DNA of 51,029 nucleotides from an uncultured Aureimonas sp. GTDB lineage: Bacteria > Pseudomonadota > Alphaproteobacteria > Rhizobiales > Rhizobiaceae. Positions within the stretch are counted from its first letter, which is position 1; each line of letters starts with the position of its first letter. The position numbers and the translations under genes are program-made. Location: assembly GCF_913775355.1 (NCBI RefSeq), contig NZ_CAJYIU010000052.1:1-51029 (forward strand). The letters are read 5' to 3'. Below are positions 23,107 through 31,536 of this stretch, piece after piece. The notes beneath the pieces are model-generated. The model worked only from the letters and a program-made list of their open reading frames with translations. It was not told the origin of the DNA and did not search any database.

Positions 23107-25302
23107 TCAGCCACCGCTGGCGCGCAGGATGCTCTGGAGCGCGTCGTTCATCTTCGACAGGGCGGAGTTCGCGAGGTCGTAGTGCCGGTTGCGCTGCTTG
23201 TCCTTGTTGTTGATGTCGTTCATGCGCTGCTGGCTATCCTGGTTGAGCTGCGTGACCTTGTCGCCGAGACGGGTCGCGTAGGTGTTCCACTCACCCTGCG
23301 TGTGCGTGGTGACGTCGAAGTTGGTGTTCTTCTCGCTGTCGTTGCTGGGCGCATCGTAGCTGATGAAGATGTCGAAGTTGTCCGGGCGCTTGAAGTCCGC
23401 CCCCTTCTCGTCCTCGGCGGGGTGCTGCCAATAGCCGTTCGAGTCCTCGAACATCAGCGCCAGCTTGAACAGCTTGCCGCGCTCGGAGTTCGGATCGGCC
23501 CGGTAGGCTGTCAGCAGCTCGTGGGTCCATCCGTTGAGGCCCTTCTTGTTCCCCTTGTCGATGTCGTCCTTCGAGAAAGCCGTCGAGGTGGTGGAGTTCA
23601 CCTGGTCCTGCCAGAGCGCGTAATCCTTGAGATAGGCGTTCAGCTGCTTGACCGCCTCGGTCTCGATGGTGACCACCGCCTCCAGATCGAGATTGTACTT
23701 GTTCTGGAAGAAGTAGATCAAGGTCGCCGCGTCGAAATTCTTGCCGTTCATCATCGTCACGGTGCCATTGGCCACCGCCTCGCGTTCCTTCATGTTGTCG
23801 GCGATCAGCTTCTCCTGCGCGATCATCGTTCTGTAACCCTGCTTGATCAGGGCGCCCCCATCCATGCTGTTGATCCTGCTCGGGATGCTGACCTCGACAC
23901 CGCCGTCGATCGTGATCTTGCGCGTCGTCTCTCCGCCGTTCCCGTCGCCGTAGTAGTGGTAGTTCTCCGCTCGCTCGTAGCGCTTGGAAATGTCGGAGAT
24001 CTGCGCGCGCAGGCCGGTCACGTCCACGGCACCGCTGGCCGAGACGCGGCTGCGCAGGATCGCGAGCTGGTCGACGAAAACGCCCTCGTCGGCGTCCGGG
24101 AGACCGTTCCTGACCTTCGTGATGAGATCGTCGATCTCCTTGACGATCACCCCCCCACCCGTGGTCGTGTCGATCGCCCGGTCGCTGTCGTAGGCGATCG
24201 CGGCGAGCCCGATCTTGGTGGACAGGTTCGCGAACATGGCCGTGCCCGCCACCAGCTTCTGGTCGGCGCTCGGCAGGAAGCCGAACTCCTCCTTCGAGAG
24301 GTTGGCGAGGTTCAGGAGGCGCGGCGGCGTTTCCGAGGTCTTGAACAGCGAGAGAAGCGGCTTCAAGGCGTCCGAGCCCGACGTGAAGAGCGGCTTCTCC
24401 ATGACCTGCAGGCCGCCCGCGTTGGCGACGAACCACTCCATCTGGTGCGAGGAGTGCCAGTCCTTGAACTTCAGGAGAAAGCTGGCCGTCGCGTTCCTGA
24501 TGGCGGTCCGCTCGGCGTCGGTCGGGGTGCTGTCCTCGTTGAAGGACGAGGCGAGGGTCGTAAAGCCGTCGGGCTTGGGGCCCGCGAGCCGCTTGGCGGC
24601 GCTCGTGCCGTCGAGATCGGGAAACAGCGCGTCGGCGCCCGCCTTCACGATCGCTCCGTCCCCGCCGGACGCCGTGCCGGGCAGATGGTAGTAAGGGATC
24701 TTCTGCTCGCCGCCGGGCGTCCGCGTCTCGCCGAACTCCATGCCCGGCGTCGGCTCCAGGCCCGTGGCCGCGACCGCGACGCTCAGCACGCCCGATCCGC
24801 CGTTGAGCGTGAAGGCAGTCGCGGTCCCGCCCGCACCAGGCAGCGTCAACGTGTCCTGCGCGCCAGCCACGACCGTCAGGTAGGCCGACTGGTGCTGCGC
24901 CGTCCAGGTCCGGAAGGTCTCGGCGGTCAGCGCGGTGCGGTTCGGCATCTTGTCGACCGTGCCCGACGTCACCGACCGCCACGCGTCGTCATACTCGCCG
25001 TCCAAGCGCTCGAGCGATTCGACCCCGTTGCCGGCCGCCCGCACGGCGTAGCGAAAGACGCTGCCCTGCCAGTTCTTCCCGGGCAGGTCGATCATGGGCG
25101 GGGTGCCAGTGCCGTTCGCCAGGATGTAGAGGCGCTGGCTGTCGGGCGTCCAGGTGCCGAACGTCATGAAGTCGAGGCCGCTCTGCACCGGGATGGCGAG
25201 CGCCGCCCCGCTCGCGGTCGCCGTCCCGGCGGGTGGGCGCGACGCGTAGGTCTGGCTGAAGAAGGAGCTCCAGCCCTGGGAGGGTGTCGGGGCGATGGCC
25301 AT
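23107..25302 (-). CDS. Large T3SS-operon protein, candidate needle-tip/hydrophilic translocator or effector
   Basis: 731 residues, hydrophilic, with no signal peptide or membrane helix. The N-terminal half is rich in Gly, Thr, Asp and Ala and looks globular (PVQSGLDFMTFGTWTPDSQR, LPGKNWQGSVFRYAVRAAGN). About 430-540 is mixed. The end is a long polar helix (DKVTQLNQDSQQRMNDINNK, then RHYDLANSALSKMNDALQSI) like the C-terminal needle-contacting helix of IpaD/SipD/LcrV-type tip proteins. It lies with sctX-sctY, a SycD-like chaperone and sctE-sctB, where lcrV sits in Ysc loci, and no other tip protein is present in the window. Known tip proteins are 280-350 residues, so this would be an extreme variant. 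An effector is the alternative. Confidence 0.6.
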   Translation of the reverse strand: MAIAPTPSQGWSSFFSQTYASRPPAGTATASGAALAIPVQSGLDFMTFGTWTPDSQRLYILANGTGTPPMIDLPGKNWQGSVFRYAVRAAGNGVESLERLDGEYDDAWRSVTSGTVDKMPNRTALTAETFRTWTAQHQSAYLTVVAGAQDTLTLPGAGGTATAFTLNGGSGVLSVAVAATGLEPTPGMEFGETRTPGGEQKIPYYHLPGTASGGDGAIVKAGADALFPDLDGTSAAKRLAGPKPDGFTTLASSFNEDSTPTDAERTAIRNATASFLLKFKDWHSSHQMEWFVANAGGLQVMEKPLFTSGSDALKPLLSLFKTSETPPRLLNLANLSKEEFGFLPSADQKLVAGTAMFANLSTKIGLAAIAYDSDRAIDTTTGGGVIVKEIDDLITKVRNGLPDADEGVFVDQLAILRSRVSASGAVDVTGLRAQISDISKRYERAENYHYYGDGNGGETTRKITIDGGVEVSIPSRINSMDGGALIKQGYRTMIAQEKLIADNMKEREAVANGTVTMMNGKNFDAATLIYFFQNKYNLDLEAVVTIETEAVKQLNAYLKDYALWQDQVNSTTSTAFSKDDIDKGNKKGLNGWTHELLTAYRADPNSERGKLFKLALMFEDSNGYWQHPAEDEKGADFKRPDNFDIFISYDAPSNDSEKNTNFDVTTHTQGEWNTYATRLGDKVTQLNQDSQQRMNDINNKDKQRNRHYDLANSALSKMNDALQSILRASGG

Positions 25303-25319
25303 CGGTTCAGCCTCCTTCG

Positions 25320-25631
25320 CTAGAGTTTCAGCAGACGGCGAACGGGGCGCGGCCTGTCGTGCGCGGGTGTGGTGCCCTCGTGCAGCGCGGTGATGCGGCG
25401 GGCGAGCGCGTCGGCGAGCGGCTCGAACCGCTCCATGTCCGGGGCCTGTGTCATGCGGCGCAGAAGGAGCCGGGCCTCGTCGTCGCCGCGCACAGCGTCC
25501 AGCCGCTCGATCCGCGCCACCACCTGCGAGATCGCGCGCAGTACCGGCTCCATGTCGGGCACGGGCCGGCGCTCGGTCTCGGCGAGCGCGCCGGCCGCCG
25601 GCGTCCCTGATCGGATGTCGGGCTCGTCCAT
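25320..25631 (-). CDS. Small helical protein, first gene of the leftward T3SS operon
   Basis: 103 residues from an ATG with GGGAGAAC just upstream. It is charged, Arg/Glu/Ala-rich and almost certainly alpha-helical (MEPVLRAISQVVARIERLDA, ALARRITALHEG). Size and position before the candidate tip protein recall LcrG/PcrG-type chaperones of LcrV, but no sequence motif proves it. It ends 17 bp before the 731-aa gene. It is divergent from the rightward T3SS operon, whose first gene starts 150 bp away. Confidence 0.6.
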   Translation of the reverse strand: MDEPDIRSGTPAAGALAETERRPVPDMEPVLRAISQVVARIERLDAVRGDDEARLLLRRMTQAPDMERFEPLADALARRITALHEGTTPAHDRPRPVRRLLKL

Positions 25632-25709
25632 TGTTCTCCCGCGTCGCGCGGGCGCCCGCCCTGCGCGGGGCCTTGCGCGTGTCATCCTCTAGCGGGCTGA
25701 CGCGCGGCC

Positions 25710-25722
25710 CCGCTGTGCCGTA
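25710..25722 (-). promoter_or_regulatory. Repeated intergenic motif TACGGCACAGCGG, copy 2
   Basis: Identical to 16418-16430 and in the same leftward orientation. It lies 78 bp upstream of the first gene of the leftward T3SS operon, inside the 150-bp divergent promoter region between the two main operons. It is a candidate shared control element. Confidence 0.35.
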
Positions 25723-25781
25723 TGATACAGTGCGCCGCGCTTGGACGAGGCGTTCGCCCGCGCAGGCGATTTAGATGGGTT

Positions 25782-26354
25782 ATGCGGATCGCAGCCCACG
25801 GCGTTCTGGAGGATCCGGATCTGAGCCCTTTTCGAGAGCCCTTCCTGCGTTTGCCCGCGCTTGGCATGGGCGAGCCGCTGGCCGCCGCGAGCCCCGCTTC
25901 GCGCGCGGCGCTGCTTTCGCTGCGCGAGGCGGTGCTGGAGCCCGCGGCCCGCGCCGCGCGGAGCCTCGTCCCCCCTGTGGCGGACCGGTCCTACGAGACG
26001 GCGCGAGGCCTGCAGGCGGCCGGGCGCCTCGCCGACGCGGGCGCGCTCCTCGGCGACCTCCTGGACGATCCCGCGCAGGAGGAGGCCGCCTGCCTCGGCC
26101 TCGCGGTGCTGGCGCTGGAGCGTCCGACCCTGGACGAGGCGGGCGGGCTCGCGCGCCACTGCCTCGATCGGGGCAGCCGCGTGCCGCGCGCCTGTGCGAT
26201 CGCGGGGCTCGAGGCCTTCGAGACCGGTGATGAGACCGGCGCCCAGCGCCTCCTGTCGGCCGCCGCGCGTCTGGCGCGAGGGCGCGCCGAGTGGGCCGAC
26301 GACCTGCGCGGCGCCCAGCGCGTCCTTCTCCTCATGCAGATGCGTGCGGCATGA
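25782..26354 (+). CDS. TPR-like protein, first gene of the rightward T3SS operon
   Basis: 190 residues, Ala/Leu/Arg-rich and helical, with tetratricopeptide-like repeats (YETARGLQAAGRLADAGALL, EEAACLGLAVLALERPTLDE, RACAIAGLEAFETGDETGAQ). The start is not well supported: GATGGG lies near the ATG at 25782, and an in-frame ATG at 25866 is possible. It overlaps the next gene by ATGA. Position upstream of sctI recalls chaperone-like genes such as yscG or hrpB1 there; its exact role is unknown. Confidence 0.65.
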   Translation: MRIAAHGVLEDPDLSPFREPFLRLPALGMGEPLAAASPASRAALLSLREAVLEPAARAARSLVPPVADRSYETARGLQAAGRLADAGALLGDLLDDPAQEEAACLGLAVLALERPTLDEAGGLARHCLDRGSRVPRACAIAGLEAFETGDETGAQRLLSAAARLARGRAEWADDLRGAQRVLLLMQMRAA

Positions 26355-26743
26355 CAGCGAACGGGCATCCATCCATGCAGCCGGCCGCCCCGGACCTTCT
26401 CGACGTCGACGACACACGCCTTCTGGTGGAACTCGGCTTCACCGCGCTGACCGGTGGCGACACGGCGCTGGCCACCACCCTCTTCGAGGGCGCGCGCGCC
26501 GCCCGCCCGCGCGAGGAGGCCGGCGCCCTCGGCCTCGCCATGGTGGCGCTCGCCGAGGCGCGCGTCGGCGAAGCCGAGGCTATCCTGCGCGCCCTGCCGC
26601 CCTCGGACGCCGCCTCACTCTACCTCGGCCTCGCGCTGATGCAGGGCTCGGACCGCGAGGGCGGCGAGCTGCTCCTGCGCGACGTCGCCGCGTTCGCGTC
26701 CGACCCGGCGTTTCGCGCGATGGCCGCCGCGAGCTTCCCGTAA
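26351..26743 (+). CDS. TPR protein in the HrpB1/SctG position upstream of sctI
   Basis: 130 residues with TPR-like helices: DTRLLVELGFTALTGGDTAL, AGALGLAMVALAEARVGEAE and SLYLGLALMQGSDREGGELL. It resembles the HrpB1/HrpK family, small TPR proteins encoded just before the inner-rod gene in Hrp2 clusters, and also fits SctG (the needle co-chaperone in the Ysc order G-H-I). The order TPR-sctI-sctJ-sctK-sctL-sctN matches hrpB1-hrpB2-hrcJ-hrpB4-hrpB5-hrcN. Translation is coupled to the upstream gene by ATGA. Confidence 0.65.
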   Translation: MTANGHPSMQPAAPDLLDVDDTRLLVELGFTALTGGDTALATTLFEGARAARPREEAGALGLAMVALAEARVGEAEAILRALPPSDAASLYLGLALMQGSDREGGELLLRDVAAFASDPAFRAMAAASFP

Positions 26744-26763
26744 AGCGGGCATCTGGCGCCCCG

Positions 26764-26790
26764 ATCCACCCGTGCGACGCAAGGGTGGAT
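26764..26790. promoter_or_regulatory. Perfect inverted repeat ATCCACCC-N11-GGGTGGAT upstream of sctI
   Basis: Arms at 26764-26771 and 26783-26790 are perfectly complementary and separated by 11 bases, just after the TPR gene (stop 26743) and 126 bp before sctI. It may be an operator for a dimeric regulator or a hairpin modulating read-through into the sctI-sctU genes. No T-run follows. Confidence 0.4.
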
Positions 26791-26916
26791 TTCGGGACGC
26801 TGCGCCCTAACAGGGGAACGGGCGTGAATAGGCACATCCCCTTGCCGAACCTATAGTCCGCGCCAATGCGGCCTGACCGACCAGGGACGGGACGCTTGAA
26901 ACGGGGGGTTCTCGTC

Positions 26917-27381
26917 ATGGTCTTGCCGGTCGTCTCGTCGGTGGCGGTTCCCGTTCCCCAGGTCGCAACTCCCGCGATCCAAGCCATGCCCGACCGCGTC
27001 GCGGCCTTTGACGCCGCCCTGGTGCGCGGCGACGCCGGCCTCGTGCCCGCCACCCCCGCGCCGCCCGTCGCCCCTGCGGCGCAGACGGACGAGGCGGGTG
27101 CCCTCGACCGCGCGCGCGCGGGCTTCGGCCTCGAGCCGGCCTCGGCCGTGGGCGCCCCCGCCGAGGGCGACATGATCCTTCAGGGCATGCAGAAGCTGCG
27201 CGGCATCTTCGACGGCGGCCAGGAACGCATCGGCGCCATCATGGACAAGTCGGGCACCGACGCCTCCAGCCTGATCCAGATGCAGCTCGAGCTGACCAAC
27301 TTCACGCTCATGGTCGACATGTCGTCCAAGCTCACGGGCAAGACCACGCAGGTCTTCGACACGCTGATGAAGGGCCAGTGA
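26917..27381 (+). CDS. sctI: T3SS inner-rod protein SctI
   Basis: 154 residues. An Ala/Pro/Val-rich, disordered N-terminus is followed by a helical C-terminal domain (LIQMQLELTNFTLMVDMSSK, LTGKTTQVFDTLMKGQ), the conserved end of YscI/HrpB2/PrgJ proteins. Secreted early, SctI forms the rod linking the export apparatus to the needle. I take the ATG at 26917 with GGGGGG upstream; an in-frame ATG at 26866 is possible. It overlaps sctJ by GTGA. At 154 residues it is longer than YscI (115) because of the N-terminal part. Confidence 0.88.
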   Translation: MVLPVVSSVAVPVPQVATPAIQAMPDRVAAFDAALVRGDAGLVPATPAPPVAPAAQTDEAGALDRARAGFGLEPASAVGAPAEGDMILQGMQKLRGIFDGGQERIGAIMDKSGTDASSLIQMQLELTNFTLMVDMSSKLTGKTTQVFDTLMKGQ

Positions 27382-28214
27382 GGGTGAAGGGCCGCAGCGG
27401 CGCGGTGCGCCGTTCCCTTCGCGCCGGGGCGGCTCTCGGTCTCGCCCTCCTTCTGTCCGGCTGCAAGACCGACCTCTACACCAACCTCACCGAGTACGAG
27501 GCCAACCAGATGCTCGCCGTGATGATGGCGAACGGCATTCCGGCCGACAAGGCGGCCCTCGGCGAGGCCTTCACGGTGCGGGTCGAGAAGGATGACATGC
27601 TGCGCGCCATCGCGCTGCTCAACGACAAGGGCTACCCGCGCAACACGCGCGAGTCGATCGGCAAGATCTTCGAGAAGTCGGGCATCATCTCCTCGCCCTT
27701 CGAGGAGCGCGTCCGCTACATCTACGCGCTCGGCGAGGAGGTCGCGCAGACCCTGTCCCAGATCGACGGCGTCGTGTCGGCGCGCGTCCACATCGTCCTG
27801 CCCGAGGAGCCCCAGCTCGGCCAGCCGGTGCGCCCGAGTTCGGCCGCTGTGTTCATCAAGCACGAGCCCAACGTCGACCTCGACTTTTTCGTGCCCCAGA
27901 TCCGCCGGCTCGTGTCGAGCGCCATCCAGGGCCTCGACTACGCCGCCGTCGCGGTGGTGCTGACCGAGGCTGCGCCTACCGAGGTCGCCCCGCTCCAGAC
28001 GGAAACGCGCATGGTGTCGGTCCTCCCCGGACTGAGCGTGCCCGAGGCCGACGCGGGGGGCGTGCGCATGATGGTCTATGCCTTGGCCGGCACGCTGCTC
28101 CTGCTCCTGACAGGCTCGGTGGCGGGGCTCGTCTATTTCCTGCGTGGTCGCCGACGGACCGTCCGCGCGGCGCCCGCGGTCGACCCCGGCAACGCCCTGA
28201 TGGAGCCCTCGTGA
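27378..28214 (+). CDS. sctJ: T3SS inner-membrane ring lipoprotein SctJ
   Basis: 278 residues. A lipoprotein signal ends in LLLSGC, giving a lipidated Cys29. The first ring-building motif (DLYTNLTEYEANQMLAVMMA) and the second (PFEERVRYIYALGEEVAQTL, SARVHIVLPEEP) are typical of YscJ/PrgK. A transmembrane helix near the C-terminus (about 236-258, TLLLLLTGSVAGLVYFLRGR) is followed by a basic tail. SctJ forms the inner ring with SctD around the export apparatus. The start is a GTG overlapping the sctI stop. Confidence 0.96.
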   Translation: MRVKGRSGAVRRSLRAGAALGLALLLSGCKTDLYTNLTEYEANQMLAVMMANGIPADKAALGEAFTVRVEKDDMLRAIALLNDKGYPRNTRESIGKIFEKSGIISSPFEERVRYIYALGEEVAQTLSQIDGVVSARVHIVLPEEPQLGQPVRPSSAAVFIKHEPNVDLDFFVPQIRRLVSSAIQGLDYAAVAVVLTEAAPTEVAPLQTETRMVSVLPGLSVPEADAGGVRMMVYALAGTLLLLLTGSVAGLVYFLRGRRRTVRAAPAVDPGNALMEPS

Positions 28215-28230
28215 GCGCGGGGCGTGCGTC

Positions 28231-28944
28231 ATGACCGGCTTTGCGGCGGATGCGGGCCTCGATCTGCGCGCCTTTCCGTTCGCCTGCATGTTGGCCGAGG
28301 CGGTTCTTGGCGAAACGGAGGCGGTCGTGCCGCTGAAGCGGGCCGGGGTAATCACCCTGCCGGATCTGCGCGCGCTCGCCCGGGTGGCGACCTTTCGCGG
28401 GCCGCTTCGCCGCGGCCTGTCGGCGGGATGCGAACGGTCCGACCTGTCGGCCGTCGTCATGGGCGAGCTCGTCGCGCGGGCGAGCGGGCGCATGGCGGTC
28501 CTGGTGGCGACGCGGCCGCACGTCGAGACCGATGCCGTGGCATTGCTCGTGGCGGGCGCGGTCTGGCACCGTCGTCTTCTGCGCCTGGCTCTGCGCGCCG
28601 AGCGCGCCCATGCGCGCAGCGCTCTGGGCGCCGAGACGACCCGCATCGCCACGCAGGAGGTGCCGACCCTCCACCCCTCGCTGGCCTTTCTCGATGCCGG
28701 CGACGAGGCGTGGGCGACGATGATGCAGGCCGACGAGGCGGACGGGCGCCGGGCCGCCACGGGTTACGGCTACGACGTACTCCTGTCGTGCCTCGACGCC
28801 GCCTCGCCGCCCTTGGGCGACTTCGCGCGCAGGCGGCTTGGGCTCGACAGCCACGGAGTGCCCCCGATCGCCCCAGCGCTGGAAGCGCATCTCGTGAAGT
28901 TCGTGTCCCGAAGGGTGCCCGCGTGGTCGGCTATTATCGGTTGA
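28231..28944 (+). CDS. sctK: T3SS accessory sorting-platform protein SctK
   Basis: 237 residues, soluble, Ala/Arg/Leu-rich. Overall similarity is low, as usual for YscK/HrpB4 proteins, but the fixed position between sctJ and sctL, the length, and a region with [15 protein letters not shown] and a C-terminal helical part ending near [11 protein letters not shown] support SctK. In known systems SctK links SctD to the SctQ-SctL-SctN cytoplasmic complex. Its last 22 bases overlap sctL in another frame. Confidence 0.72.
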   Translation: MTGFAADAGLDLRAFPFACMLAEAVLGETEAVVPLKRAGVITLPDLRALARVATFRGPLRRGLSAGCERSDLSAVVMGELVARASGRMAVLVATRPHVETDAVALLVAGAVWHRRLLRLALRAERAHARSALGAETTRIATQEVPTLHPSLAFLDAGDEAWATMMQADEADGRRAATGYGYDVLLSCLDAASPPLGDFARRRLGLDSHGVPPIAPALEAHLVKFVSRRVPAWSAIIG

Positions 28945-29600
28945 AGGAGTTCGGCTTCGCCTTGGCGGGCGGCGCCCACGTTCTCAAGCGCGCCGAGCTG
29001 GAGCCGGTGGCGGCCGCCACCGCGCTCGTGGCCGAGGCCGAGCGGCGCGCCGTCGAGATCCTGGCCGGTGCCGAGGCCGCCTTCGAGGCCGAGCGCGAGC
29101 GCGGATACCGGGATGGCCTGGCCGCCGCACAGATCGAAGCCGCCGAGCGCCTGCTGCGCGAGAACGTAGTCTTGGACGCGCGTCTGGACCGGATCGAGGA
29201 CGATCTCGCCGCGCTGGTGGTGGCTGCGGTGCGCCGCATCTTCGACGACTTCGACGACAACGAAACGGCGTTGCGTCTCGTGCGCGCCGCGCTTGGACAG
29301 ATGCGGCGCGAGCACCGGGCCGAGTTGCGCGTGGCGCGCTCTCAGTTCGCCGAACTGCGCGGCGAGGTCGATCGCATCCGTGCCGACTTTCCCGAGCTCC
29401 AGCTTCTCGACATCGTGGCCGACGACACGCTCGTGGCGCCCTCCGTCGTGGTGGAAACGGCGATCGGCCGGGTCGAGGCGGATCTGGCGCGCGGCCTTGG
29501 CGATCTGGAGGCGCTGCTGCGCGGCATCGGGGCCGGCGAACTCGTCGCGCGATCGGGATCGGGAGCCGAGGCGCCTCCCGAAACGGAGCGCGCCGCGTGA
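28923..29600 (+). CDS. sctL: T3SS stator protein SctL
   Basis: 225 residues of the YscL/FliH family. The N-terminal part carries the short start [20 protein letters not shown] seen in YscL. A long Ala/Glu/Arg helix follows (about 35-120, [20 protein letters not shown]), then a globular C-terminal domain with [18 protein letters not shown]. SctL dimers hold the ATPase SctN and join it to SctQ. The start is GTG at 28923 inside the end of sctK; the open frame further upstream is a shadow of sctK. It overlaps sctN by GTGA. Confidence 0.9.
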   Translation: MVGYYRLKEFGFALAGGAHVLKRAELEPVAAATALVAEAERRAVEILAGAEAAFEAERERGYRDGLAAAQIEAAERLLRENVVLDARLDRIEDDLAALVVAAVRRIFDDFDDNETALRLVRAALGQMRREHRAELRVARSQFAELRGEVDRIRADFPELQLLDIVADDTLVAPSVVVETAIGRVEADLARGLGDLEALLRGIGAGELVARSGSGAEAPPETERAA

Positions 29601-30991
29601 CGCGCCCCTCCTCACCGGACGTCGCGTCCGGCGCGGCGGAGCTGCGGGCCGAACGTGCCCTTCGCCTCGCGCACCGTCTCGACGGCACGCCGGTTCGGCT
29701 GCGCGCCGGGATCGACCGCTTCTCCCCCTTCGGCGTCACGGGTCGCGTGCGTAAGGTGGTGGGCACCATCATCCATGCCGCCGTGAGCGAGATCCAGGTC
29801 GGCGAGATCGTGGAGTTGGTGACGCGTGGAACCGGTACGCGGCTGCTTGCCGAATGCGTCGGTTTCCTCGACGAGGAAGCGCTGCTTTCGCCGATCGGGG
29901 AGACGCAAGGGGTCAGCCCGCGCACCGAGGTGCGCCGGACGGGCCGCGTCCAGTCGGTGGCCGTCGGCCCCGGCCTCAAGGGCCGTGTCCTGGACGGTCT
30001 CGGAAACTTCGTGGATGGGCTGGAGCGGCCCTTCGCGCCCGCCGCCTGGTATCCGGTCTACCAGGACCCGCCCGACCCGATGAAGCGGCGCGTGATCGAC
30101 AAGCCCCTGCCGCTCGGCGTGCGTGCGCTGGATGCCATTTTGACCTGCGGCGAGGGGCAGCGCATGGGCATCTTCGCGGCCGCCGGCGGCGGCAAGTCCA
30201 CGCTTCTGTCCATGCTGGTCAAGGGTGCCGACGTCGACGTCACGGTGCTGGCCCTGATCGGCGAGCGCGGACGCGAGGTGCGCGAGTTCATCGAGCACGA
30301 TCTCGGCCCCGAGGGCATGGCGAAGTCGGTGATCGTCGTGGCGACCTCCGACAAGAGCTCCATGGAGCGCGCCAAGGCCGCCTTCACCGCGACCGCAATC
30401 GCCGAATATTTCCGCGACCAGGGGCAGCGTGTCCTGTTCCTGATGGATTCGGTCACGCGCTTCGCCAGGGCCCAGCGCGAGATCGGCCTGGCCGCCGGCG
30501 AGCCGCCGACGCGTCGCGGTTTCCCCCCGTCCGTCTTCGCCAACCTGCCCAAACTCATGGAGCGGGTTGGCATGAACGACAAGGGCTCGATCACCGCGCT
30601 CTACACCGTGCTCGTCGAGGGCGACGACATGAACGAGCCGGTGGCCGACGAGACGCGCTCGATCCTCGACGGGCACATTATCCTGTCGCGCCGGCTCGCC
30701 TCGGCCAACCACTATCCCGCGATCGACGTTCTTGCCTCCAAGAGTCGCGTCATGGGCGCGGTCACGACGCGCGAGCACCGGCAGATGGCGAGCCGCATCA
30801 ACCAGTGGCTCGCCGCCTATGCCGATGTGGAACTCCTGGTGAAGGTCGGCGAGTACAAGCCCGGCTCGGACGCCGAGGCCGATCTCGCGATCGCCAAGCA
30901 CAAGCCGATCAACAGCTTTCTCCAGCAGGCCACCGACGAGTTCGACAGCTATCAGACCGTGCTCGACAAGCTGGCTCTGGTGACGCGGTAA
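29597..30991 (+). CDS. sctN: T3SS ATPase SctN
   Basis: 464 residues, homologous to F1-beta/FliI. The P-loop is [10 protein letters not shown] (Lys200), Walker B is [20 protein letters not shown], and the arginine-finger region and C-terminal [18 protein letters not shown] are present. It unfolds substrates and releases chaperones at the cytoplasmic face of the machine. The P-loop GGGK differs from the GVGK common in T3SS ATPases, but Lys and Ser/Thr are kept, so activity is expected. GTG start overlapping sctL. Confidence 0.97.
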   Translation: MTRPSSPDVASGAAELRAERALRLAHRLDGTPVRLRAGIDRFSPFGVTGRVRKVVGTIIHAAVSEIQVGEIVELVTRGTGTRLLAECVGFLDEEALLSPIGETQGVSPRTEVRRTGRVQSVAVGPGLKGRVLDGLGNFVDGLERPFAPAAWYPVYQDPPDPMKRRVIDKPLPLGVRALDAILTCGEGQRMGIFAAAGGGKSTLLSMLVKGADVDVTVLALIGERGREVREFIEHDLGPEGMAKSVIVVATSDKSSMERAKAAFTATAIAEYFRDQGQRVLFLMDSVTRFARAQREIGLAAGEPPTRRGFPPSVFANLPKLMERVGMNDKGSITALYTVLVEGDDMNEPVADETRSILDGHIILSRRLASANHYPAIDVLASKSRVMGAVTTREHRQMASRINQWLAAYADVELLVKVGEYKPGSDAEADLAIAKHKPINSFLQQATDEFDSYQTVLDKLALVTR

Positions 30992-31007
30992 GGGGAGGGC
31001 AGAGATC

Positions 31008-31502
31008 ATGATCGGCCAGATGAGGACGCTTCTGAAGGTCAAGGATCTGAAGCAGGAACAGGCGTTGCGCGAACTGCAGCGCAGGCGCTCCGCCCTGGCC
31101 GAGGCCGAGGCGCGCCGCACGCTCGCCCAAGAGGAGGAGGCCGAGAGCCGCCGCACGCTCGACGCGCGCGAGGACGCGATCTATGCCGGCATCATCGGCC
31201 GGGTCGTGAACCTCGACGTCATCGACGACACCAAGGGCAGCGCCGAAAAGCTGCGGCGCGGGCATGGCATCCTGCAGGACGTGTGCGAGCGCGCCGTCCA
31301 CGTCGAAGTTCGAATGAGAGACGAGACCGAGCGCCAGGGCGAGATCTACCGCGCCGCCCTGCGGGTCCGCGACAAGTATACGATCCTGACGGAGCGTATG
31401 ACGGCCGAGCAGGAGGCCGAACGTGCTTATGCCGAGGAAAGCGAAATCGAGGAACTCTTCGCGCGGGCGCGTCCGGGGCCGGGATCGCGAGGTCGCCCGT
31501 GA
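31008..31502 (+). CDS. sctO: T3SS central-stalk protein SctO
   Basis: 164 residues, almost wholly coiled coil (LKQEQALRELQRRRSALAEA, RMTAEQEAERAYAEESEIEE), the YscO/FliJ pattern. It sits right after sctN as in most clusters. SctO acts as a rotor-like stalk between the ATPase hexamer and SctV. GGGGAGGG lies upstream of the ATG. Confidence 0.88.
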   Translation: MIGQMRTLLKVKDLKQEQALRELQRRRSALAEAEARRTLAQEEEAESRRTLDAREDAIYAGIIGRVVNLDVIDDTKGSAEKLRRGHGILQDVCERAVHVEVRMRDETERQGEIYRAALRVRDKYTILTERMTAEQEAERAYAEESEIEELFARARPGPGSRGRP

Positions 31503-31536
31503 GCCCGGCCGCCGCCGTCTCGCGAAGGGTGTCGTG

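Noticed and set aside
26831-26845. Possible sigma-54 promoter (GGCACA...TTGC) upstream of sctI
   Set aside because: The GG and GC elements are separated by 11 bases in place of the required 10, and no sigma-54 activator gene is nearby.
29597-30991. That the sctI-sctU operon could be a flagellar export locus
   Set aside because: A secretin, translocators, needle, class I and II chaperones and SctX/SctY are present and no flagellin, hook or rod genes occur, so this is an injectisome.
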